From positions 434,001-498,000 of the forward strand of contig OY730175.1 of the NCBI GenBank assembly GCA_963422465.1: DNA of 64,000 nt. Direction: 5' to 3'. The stretch's first letter is position 1. Every line of letters begins with the position of its first letter. The notes beneath the pieces are model-generated. The model had not been told where the DNA came from. It made no database searches and worked only from the letters and a program-made list of their open reading frames with translations. Of this stretch, positions 55,749 to 64,000 are shown in pieces. Origin of the DNA: Lichina pygmaea. Its lineage: Eukaryota; Ascomycota; Lichinomycetes; Lichinales; Lichinaceae. Both the position numbers and the translations under genes were made by a program.

Positions 55749-56097
55749 GACCTCTTTCCTCTGTCTTCGCGTTGGTCTCCGACGCGCTTGCACTTTTTGG
55801 AGACTGATGACCCAGTAACGCTCCTTGCGCCTGCTGCCGGGAGGTGAACGTGAAGCGGCCGTCTTGTCATCAAGGGATAATACGACAGACCATGTATCAC
55901 GTGATGAGCTCCAGGCAATCTCACGTGATCCCAGGCTTGTGGGATATGGTACGTATGTACGTAACCACTGGGGATATAGTAGAGCTATCTCGTACGAGGC
56001 TATCTAAGAGTAGTCACACACGTCTTCTATTGATTCCGGGATAACGTCGAGTGGCAAGGAAGAGGGGTGGGCATGCACTCCGTACAGATACCGCAAG
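55749..56097. other. Intergenic region, 350 bp
   Basis: Contains the promoter of the 1049-aa gene and a cacgtgat/tcacgtga pair (55897-55927) plus a ggtacgtatgtacgtaac cluster at 55946-55963. No gene. Confidence 0.5.
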
Positions 56098-57425
56098 TCA
56101 AGTTGCCTTCGCCAGACCCCCTTCGCCAGACCCCGCGAAAGAAGACAAGACCGCCGTCAGCGGAAGGTATATCTTAGCGCCGTCTCTGCTCAATCCCATC
56201 TGCCCCATGTAAGCGCCAAGTCTTCGTACGCAAAGGTTTGAAGTCCTGCAAAGGTGAATGCGAATGATGCACCGCACCAGACTCACCCAGTATCTTTCAC
56301 CCTGGTGATGTCGCCTTTACTATCTGTCTGCTTGCCCTGAGAGGAGAAGAGAGAAGTAAGCACCTTTGAGTCTTTAATTAAATCCTGGCTCGAGCTCTCT
56401 TAGCCCAAAACTGAGATTGATAGCACTTACAGATGGTCCTCCTTCGACAACTAATCGGTCCACCTGGTACAGTTGGTTGATGACGGTTTGCCTCTACACA
56501 CAGTCATTGTTAGCCCTATTCTCACAAGCTATCGCACTGCTATAGCTCTTTCGTCATCGCAAACCGGACAGCAGGTCTTGCAGAGCCCGTCCAACAGTCC
56601 CATTCGGATCCCCACAGACTCAACACTCGGAAAGAAGCTGGAGTACACGACTGACCTTTAGCATCTGCAGATCCTTCAAGCCTTTCTGCATCAATTCCTG
56701 TATCGTCCGAGTATCTCGCTCATGTCGATGCTCTCGGAAAGCATCTCTTGTCCGCCGCTTGGTATATTCTCTGAAGTTGAATGATGCAAACTGACAGCCT
56801 TGCCGTATGAGTGAACGATACTGCGACGATCCATGTTAGTAGAGACATTCAGTACCAGCGACATGGCTCCCGTTGCCGACATATGGTAGCATCGTAGATT
56901 GAATGGATGGATGAAATAACATCTGCTCAAATCCTCCAATGGCAGCGATCTTGTGAAGAAGGGAATGAGCAGAAGTGGCAGTCCCTCCAGGGGGTCTCGC
57001 GACAGAAGAATGACAAATTCCGAAACAGATGAAGGACTGGAAAGCAGCTGCCAAACGCCCTGACCCGACGGTAACTGCTGGACCTGGGGATCTTGAACAG
57101 CGGTGCTTTCCACGAAGCCAAAAAAATATCAAAAGGCCATCCCACTTCTGGCCTGTCAAAGAAGCACAGTATGAAGACACATCAGCCATGATACATGGTC
57201 CGTGATACATACCAATGACCTTGCCTGGTATGCCGGATCGCCTTTCGCGACAACAGATGCTGCCGACATCTCGTCGATCGCAGTGCCGAGACCAGTGCTA
57301 ACGGTGGCCACAGGTTCCCCTTCCTCTCTGGCGTTCCTGGTTGATTCTGTATTCGAGCCGACCGAGATATACAGCCGAAGCTCTTCGGACGATGACGGAG
57401 CTTTGCCCAGTGGCAACTTGCACAT
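56098..57425 (-). CDS. Unrecognised six-exon gene (272 aa predicted)
   Basis: A chain of six exons with good GT-AG signals keeps one frame: 57220-57425, 56796-57105, 56656-56697, 56431-56493, 56287-56336, 56098-56245. The predicted protein starts [18 protein letters not shown]. Exon 2 has an ordered, Leu-rich part ([35 protein letters not shown]). Exons 3-5 read like a coiled segment ([33 protein letters not shown]). I cannot assign a family. The middle exons are the most convincing because two tiny exons join in frame to a heptad-like pattern. The last exon is doubtful: exon 5 could run into a stop at the GTGAGT site. Confidence 0.5.
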
Positions 57426-58182
57426 ACGACAGTGGAGCTAGTGCGACGGCCCGCTACCGTACGGTACGGGGGTACATGTAGGCTAGCCCGTCGCAACAGA
57501 GCTACACGTGTACAGTACATACGTACCGCTTTGCATGCACAGATGCTACAGTGACAATAGCTTACAAAACAGAGGGTCGATAGGCCAAGTGTAGCCTACA
57601 CTTAGCTTATTGAACTCGTACTGTAATGCCCTGCAAAGTGGTAGCCAAGGCCGACCACCGTACGTATATACACCAGTTTAAGACATCTCACGACCTGGTG
57701 AGGAGTAAATTTCTGGGGGTTTGAGTACCAGAGGATTGCTCAGTACACCCCCTCTCCATGCGCGATTCTTACATACTTAGAAGGTAAAACGGGGACGAAA
57801 ACCACGACGACGATCATCATCATCATCATCATCATCATCATCGTCATCAACAGCAATGTAAAGATATTGGTATTGATGACAACTCGACTCGGTTTTGGCG
57901 GGCGGACTGTTCCGGGGGGATGCTTACTCATGTCGGAAAGAGATTTGTCCAACAAGAGAACCCAAGTGTCACGGTGGATGGAGCAATCATGGAATATTTT
58001 GCAGCTCTCGGAAGAGATACCAGTCCGCTAGCAGAGTGAAGAGCATTGAGAACAGAGCTTGGGAACAACATAAATCTTGTCTTGCAATCTTGGTCATCGT
58101 GAATATAGCGAGTGGCCTACATGATTTGACGATCGCTGATCTCAAGTCCCTTGATCGACTTACCTGCTCATCCACATTCCAG
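57426..58182. other. Intergenic region, 750 bp
   Basis: Holds TACGGTACGG and GTACATACGTACCG clusters at about 57457-57530 and an (ATC)n tract at 57814-57842. No gene recognised. Confidence 0.5.
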
Positions 58183-60521
58183 TCAGCCGCTCTCGCTGTC
58201 CGGGATGACCCAGATCGTAGACTGGCTGTCGAGGCCTGCCTTGTCTACCGGTGTGGCGGTCTTCTTCATTCGTCGGAGACTTCTTGCAACGCCTGGCTTG
58301 ATGGTTCCTTCAACCGAGCAACGTTTTGAGACGTTCTCGGTCAGAACGGCGCTCTCGTCTTTTGCTTGACGTGATACCGTTCTCCGGAGCGCCATCGTTG
58401 CACGGGTCTTGGCTGTCCGTGTTGCTAGCTTGAGAGCCTTGGGACCTGCGACGGTCTTGCGCACACCGGCGAGGGATTTCTTGACCCTCGGCGCCGTGTT
58501 GCGGATTGGCCTGGTGGCTTTGCGTCTCCTGCTTCTTGGCGGGCTGGCTTTCCTCTTTGCGATCCTCAAAGTCCCTTTTTCGGGCCTTGGCTGTTTGGTT
58601 CTGCGTCCTGGGCGCCTCTTGGCGGGCACTTCCATGTCTGCCGCCTTCATGTTTTTCGTGGTCTGTGTCGCATGAGGTGCAGAAAAGGCCTTGGTGTCCT
58701 TGGCCCTTGGACCGAGAACACCCCGGCAGTTGGCCGAGCCGCAGAGGCATCTTTGGACACTCTTCGATGAGAACGGGCTAAACGGACCGGAACTGTCAGA
58801 TGTGGCGCGACACAAGAGGACGGCCAATACCTACTCGAAGTTGTAGTCGTATGTCAACTCGTCGCCAGTCATTATCCCCTTCTCAGCGGCGAAGAGGGCC
58901 ATCCGAGGCTTGCCCGCCACCGTCCATTTGACCATCTTGCAGTTGGGCTCGCAGGAATGATTGATGAACCGCGCGATGGACCCACGAGTGGCGTCGATGA
59001 TCATGTTCTGATCGAAGCTCATGAGGTAATAGCACTGTTACGCCCAGTCAGCTTGAAGCTGCATCGTCGAAGGGTCACGGTGATGCGTGCGACCAACCTC
59101 GTTGTTCTTGTACTCCTTGTTCATCCTTCGATCGCACTCATCCTGGGTGATGATCTCGCCTGCGTACTCGAGAATGATCTGATGCGGCTCGAACGTGCGA
59201 TTGCTGCGGACCCCGTACCCGCGGTCTGCCGTCTTGATAACATCAACGCCAATGTTGTACTTGCCCCCGGCTTTGTGCCTCCGGCGTAGGTCCTCGAAGC
59301 TGCGATTTGTGCAGTGCTCGGCACCAATGTTGCAGTTGCTGTCGTCACATTCGTAGAACATGAAGCGATTCTGGCATCGATCGTCGCACCTGGACTCGGG
59401 CGTACAGACGCACCGAGAGAGCTCGTCGTGTTTGTAGCTCTTCCACAACGTCGCCGCTTCACCGATGAAGATGTCTTTCGTGTCATCTTGATCAGCGAAA
59501 CATCGACCAGAACGAACCAAGCCGGTCGCATATTGCTGAAGCACTCACTCTTGGATTTCTTTCTCCATTCTTCCGGCTTCGGCTGCCCTGGTGGCACGGG
59601 TGAGTAGACGTCGAACGGCAGCTTGAAGTCCCTTCCCCTCTCCAAAAGCCTCGCTCCGGCAAACATCGGCAGTGGCAAGATGGACCTCGGTCGGGCTTGA
59701 TTGTTCTTCCGTGCCGCAGCATTCAGCCTGTTTCGCCTCTCCGTGAGCCGTGGGTTGAAGCCAGGATCCTGCCCGACGTAGAGCCCGTGGTCCAGCCATA
59801 TCTTGGTCTTCCGACGGGAAGTGGATCGGGCCTGTCCATCTTCTGCCACGGCCTCTTTTGCGACTTTTGACCTCTTTGCAGGCGGTTCGCCATCCTTCTT
59901 GGTTTCAGATACAGGTTCAAGTTGAGGCTCTTTCGTCCGAAGTCGCTGGCTTGCTCGTCTCTGGAGCTTGTTGGCGGCATTGACCGTGATGGCCTTCCCT
60001 GCATCTACCGCATCCCGTCCTCTCTTCCCGAGGACCGACACCTTTTGGACAACGCTTTCTGTTGCCTTGACTAGCCGGCTTATGCGCATCGAGCGCCGCC
60101 GCTCTATCTTGTCGTCTCTAGCTAAGCCTTCCCGGGCTACCACGTCTTTCAGAGGAGCCTGCTGTGCACCCCATCTTAGATCCAGCCCGTCGACGCTTTC
60201 TTGCAACAAATCATTGTTTGGCCCATCGTCGATCAGAGTCTTGCCCGAGATCGTCCGGTTTGCTGGCTGCGCGCTCGATCGCTGCTTGGCTCTCCCCGGC
60301 ATGACAGTCTCTTTGTAGCTCCCGATCTGGGTTCGTGGTCTCAAGTCGTGAAGGCTCTCAGCAGGCGATGCTTCTCGAACTAAGCTGTTTTTCGACGTGG
60401 TAGAGGTGTCCTCGTCGGTTGTGTCTGGCGTATCTGGAAATGCATTGGAGGGAGTGCGATTCCCGCTATCTAGCCGGGACAAAACGGACGCCGAGCAAAC
60501 CTCTTCGGTTGTCGAAGTCAT
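58183..60521 (-). CDS. ash1: Ash1-like histone H3K36 methyltransferase (723 aa, four exons)
   Basis: SET-domain enzyme of the ASH1/SET2 class. In Neurospora, ASH1 methylates H3K36 at poorly transcribed genes. Exons: 59549-60521, 59098-59486, 58835-59034, 58183-58792. Residues 1-320 are disordered and basic (AANKLQRRASQRLR, PPAKRSKVAKEA). The AWS domain has CVCTPESRCDDRCQNRFMF and CNIGAEHCTNRSF. The SET domain has GYGVRSNRTFEPHQIILEY and AGEIITQDEC, then YLMSFDQNMIIDATRGSIA, RFINHSCEPNC and GDELTYDYNF with the catalytic Tyr. Post-SET is CLCGSANCRG (CxCx4C). The basic Ala/Lys-rich tail (about 130 residues) could bind DNA. There is no WW or SRI domain, so it is not Set2. Confidence 0.93.
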
Positions 60522-61559
60522 GGCAGCTGATCAGCCCCGTCTCGACACGACGAAGAAGACAATGCGAGGATCAAGCCTCTACAGCCAACAGCAGAAGTGA
60601 TCGCAGGAATATGTAAGCCTGATTTGAGCGAAGCACGACTCAAGTGTAGCGAGGGATCTCGGAGTCGAAAGGGGGGAAAGTGCTGTAAGACCTGAGTAGC
60701 CTTGCCCTCTCGAAGCAGCGAGAAGGCAAACAAACAGACAGCTGTTGGGACATGCAGCATGCAAGGTGCAGCAAGGTGCAGCAAGGTGCAACAGAGACTC
60801 CGATCGTTGATGACTCTTTGACTCACTCGTTTCAAATTTGTGATGCTCTCTGGCCCAGCCAATGCCTGTTGAGACAGGAGTGCCGGTTGCACAGGTGATC
60901 TGGAAGATGTGACGGTCAAGAGTGTCGGTCGACGCGCATTGAGAAGAACCAAAACAATGAATTTGCCGGTCTCTTGCGTGTGTGGCGTTCCCAGACATCT
61001 GTATTAAAGTGCACATGCACGACATCGTTCTCTTGAGGTAGCCGGTTCTGAACCCGCAAACAAAAATACTCCGATGTCCGGCAAAGAAAATCTCATCTAT
61101 CCAGAGACGCTGATGTTCTTCGAGGTTCTTGACGAAAATATTGTTCGACCAGTACCTGTGAAACCTAGAAAATGATCACGTGGTTTCAAAAGAAGATAAC
61201 TCGATCGCGCCAGTCTTGAGCAGCAATCTTCAACCGAGTTTTGTTGCCAAGCGGCTCTAGATAAGCTTTTCCGGTAACTGATCTAACAATGTTTTCGCCA
61301 AGAACCTCGTGGATCATCGGCCGAGTCACCTTGAAGATCACGTGAGTCGATGGTTAAGATTAGTAACAGACGGCGTGACTCAGGTGACCTCCGAGGCTCG
61401 CGGTCCCTACTCCAAACCGGACAGAAGTCGCCGCTTCATCGAACTCGAACTTTCCTAAGGAGCACAAGCTGGATACCGGTAATGATATGACAATCTGCGC
61501 CGAGGATCCAGAGATAGCTAAAGCCATACCGTATCGTAGATGCCGTAGCCCTGCAGCTT
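60522..61559. other. Intergenic region upstream of Ash1
   Basis: Contains the ash1 promoter, three 10-bp direct copies of agcaaggtgc (60765-60790), and a lone core of the GATGTCCG repeat at 61070-61090. The rest is A+T-richer and unassigned. Confidence 0.5.
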
Positions 61560-63100
61560 GCTCCTCACCTTTGGCAAGACCGCGGCGCTACTATTGATAT
61601 CCCGCAAGAAGAATACGTGGAGATCCCTCTCGTGGCAGGCCAAGTAAAAAGCAGGTGGTGCCAAGGTCTACCGCACCCGGTAGCCGGAAGGGATCGAGAA
61701 GTAACCGACGAAGTGTTCAAGAGGTTGCACCACCAGGGGCGAATGGGATGGAGCGGGCCAGCACCGTTCAGCTTCCCCGTATTCGTCGTATGGCGTCAAC
61801 ACCCATCCGGTGTGAGGAAAGGACGAGCTGTTGTCGACATTCGCGGGCTGAACCAGATCAGCTCCGCAGGCGCCTGTCGAATGCCACTCCAAGAAGATAT
61901 CATCGCTCTCTTGCGAGGCTGCAAGTGGATCTCCCCAGTGGATGCAATTAGCTTCTTCTACCGGTAGATCATGAAGCCGGAGCACCGATATCGCCCTACT
62001 GTGTGTTCTCATCGATTCGATCCTGAGACGACTACACAGTTTTGCTTGTGCATATGTCGACGACGTCGTGATCTTTCAAACAAGTTGAGCGAATCCTTGC
62101 AACACCTCCGCGAGGTCTTCTCGACGCTGAGCGAGACGCCTAATCGTTTCGCCGACTAATGCCAATTCTTGACTGCAAGGATTTTGTCTTGTACGGTACT
62201 TCAACTGTCGTACCAACAATGTCAAATAGTCAGAGGGTAAGTACACAGGGGCATAGAAAGAAACTGACGCTATTGTGGACATTAGTCAGGAGCATTCGCC
62301 AGTAGCTGGCTAGAAGTCAGCAGGTTCGACTCCATGGTCGAATCTGACAATCGTGCTATGGCTCTTCTTCTCTCCCGACGAATTCGCCCTTTGGTAGGCA
62401 TAGCGAGGAGAATGGTCACCTTTCCTTTTTCCTATGAAAGGTGAGATACTTATCTCGGGCTTTGGTTGAAGATCTGAAGACGAAGTACTGATATAGTATC
62501 ACATGCTAGGCTGCCACGATCGAGATGTACATGGCAGAAGAAAAGAACCCCGATTTCAAGTCCTTGCTGGCTCTTCACAGGTGCGTTTGGAACTAGCACC
62601 GAATAAATACGAGTATGCATATCAAGCATCTCTCGAGACTTTCAATATTGCAATGTCGACGAGACTGTGTCAAGCTGTTGATGTGAGATCAGAGCTGATC
62701 AAACATCTCCTCAACTCAAACTTTTCATGAAAAGCATATCAGACGCTGGGCTGATATGCTGAACAAGTACGAGAGAGTGCATCGACTAGGCTACGTCTAA
62801 GCAGATGTTAAGATCCAGCTATCGTTCATTTCAACTTGACTATTGATGTTGACAACAAACTTTGTCGACCAGTCTTTATTCTGATTCTCAATCAGCGCAA
62901 TGTCATCGGAAGCCAGACGACAAGAACGTCAAAGGCTCTGGACATTGAGACTGACATGCTGGGAGCCATTCAAGAGAAAGCAAGGTTATGCTCGACAAGA
63001 ACCTCTTTGGTGAAGCCTACCTCGTCAGATGGGTCGAGATGATATTTTGCTAGAGGGCACGTCGGGATTACGCGATCTTCCCCGCTGCGAGGAATTTTGC
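61560..63100 (+). mobile_element. Second Gypsy pol fragment, heavily decayed
   Basis: Fossil. A reverse transcriptase region of a Gypsy lineage different from the one at the left end: DREVTDEVFKRLHHQGRMGW, FSFPVFVVWR and GRAVVDIRGLNQI lie at about 61680-61860, followed by RT core remnants (YVDDVVIF-like at about 62050-62080). Weaker pol-like stretches continue to about 63100. Broken in many places, with no LTRs found, so this is an old copy. Confidence 0.75.
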
Positions 63101-64000
63101 TGTGGAGCTGTTGTGGACTCGGCACGTCAGATCTTGGCCCCTACACTCTACGTATGGTCAGCCCTTGGCCGCCGGGGAAAGAAGAAGCTAGCTTCACCAC
63201 AAGGCAGGCGTGTCTCAACCCCCTCCCCTCCCCACTTCTAAATGGGCAGCTCGAGCCCCCACTAGAGGAGAGTAATCGATCGATCGATCACACTGACGGA
63301 TATCACACATGGGCAAACTGAACGTATTCCGATCTGTCCGGACACTAACTGGAGGCCAGAAAATATCAAAGAACACGATGCTGGAACAGCTGGGATTACT
63401 ATCAAGCTTTTTCGACAGCGACATAGCATCGAGGGGGGGGGGGTTAAGTTAATCAGATAGCACGAGCCCGCACAGCAATTGACTAACTGCTTATCCTCCG
63501 ACCTGCATCTAGCCTCCCTGAAAGAAATACGGGCTCTGGAATGGCACTATAGTCGGGCATAGACGACAACGGTCCACGTACGATGCCCTCGGATGTATGA
63601 CCAGTCATGACCATTTCTCAGCCCCGGCGCTATTCTCAAACATCCTCTGGTCTTCTTGATCGTCTTCGAACCGGACGTTCGCTATCGACAATGTGCGAAA
63701 CAATAGACGGGGCGGTGTATCAGCCTCGTCAACCTCAACCTCAACCTCAGGAATATATCACCGCGGTACGGAATATATACTCACGTGTTTAGGAAGCTCT
63801 CCGAGTAACCAATTGTGGTAAATCATGAGAAGAGTCTGTAAAGATTATGCACTTCATATCCATACATCCTTAGGTAACGAAGACCTCTCGAGGTGTTGCC
63901 CCTAAAGTCGAGTCCCAGGATGGTTCGAATGTCCAGGCTGATATAGGCGGCTAAGGAAGCTATGTAGTGTTCCTCTTAGAAGTATCAGAAGCTCTGTGAC
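63101..64000. other. Unassigned right edge
   Basis: No gene supported. It contains a GATC-type simple stretch (atcgatcgatcgatc, about 63275-63288), a G run at 63433-63442 and a short open frame at 63607-63792 with a PQPQPQ repeat that I do not recognise. It may still be decayed element sequence. Confidence 0.4.

Noticed and set aside
62310-62345. GGTTCGACTCC, a match to a tRNA B box
   Set aside because: The flanks do not form a T-stem, and no A box or acceptor stem can be drawn at the right distance.
1-64000. CRISPR arrays, secondary-metabolite gene cluster, rRNA genes or telomere repeats
   Set aside because: None seen: no regular spacer-repeat arrays, no polyketide or peptide synthetase domains, no rRNA blocks and no TTAGGG runs.

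Overview
This window looks like a nuclear contig of a filamentous ascomycete (Pezizomycotina, probably a Sordariomycete). The evidence is compact genes with 50-120 bp introns, an Ash1-type SET methyltransferase, a CFEM secreted protein, a Pmt2 with the acidic C-terminal tail of filamentous ascomycetes, and retroelements of fungal type (chromodomain Gypsy, Tad-like LINE, pogo). All exon structures here were built by hand from splice signals, frame continuity and family resemblance; nothing was aligned by computer. One assembly gap of 200 Ns lies at 42449-42648.

Left end (1-11.5 kb) is a nest of mobile elements. A pogo-type DNA transposon remnant was hit by a chromodomain Gypsy element, which runs off the left edge and ends in a 3' LTR at 9663-10221, and separately by a solo LTR with a 5-bp target duplication. 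The Gypsy element was in turn split by a LINE of about 5.4 kb with both reading frames open and a 13-bp target duplication.

The middle (12.5-47 kb) holds mostly housekeeping genes: Rac GTPase; Nop6; a small CFEM secreted protein; Cms1; the kinetochore histone-fold protein CENP-T; the cytochrome oxidase assembly factor Shy1; a twin-CX9C mitochondrial protein (Mix17/CHCHD2 type); the exosome cofactor Lrp1/C1D; a ketopantoate-reductase-like protein; a 951-aa 2OG-oxygenase-like protein that seems to lack its iron-binding HxD; a SET-domain protein methyltransferase; a basic hypothetical protein; the splicing factor SF3A1/Prp21 (broken by the gap); and protein O-mannosyltransferase Pmt2. Several pairs are divergent with about 0.5 kb between start codons (Cms1/CENP-T, Lrp1/reductase, SF3A1/Pmt2). 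CENP-T and Shy1 converge with only 21 bp between stop codons. Nop6, Cms1 and Lrp1 all belong to ribosome or rRNA processing, but they are separately transcribed and the clustering may be chance.

The right part (47-64 kb) begins with a decayed M20 amidohydrolase pseudogene and a 4-kb gene desert filled by a degenerate repeat family whose core is GATGTYCGACRAA followed by GTGRCC. Further copies lie at 18.4, 39.1-39.5 and 61.1 kb, and I could not assign this family to a known element. Then come a 1049-aa low-complexity nuclear-type protein with a 9-nt first coding exon, an unrecognised six-exon gene, the Ash1-like H3K36 methyltransferase, and a second, badly decayed Gypsy pol fragment. TACGTA-rich palindromes and long simple repeats are scattered through the intergenic DNA.
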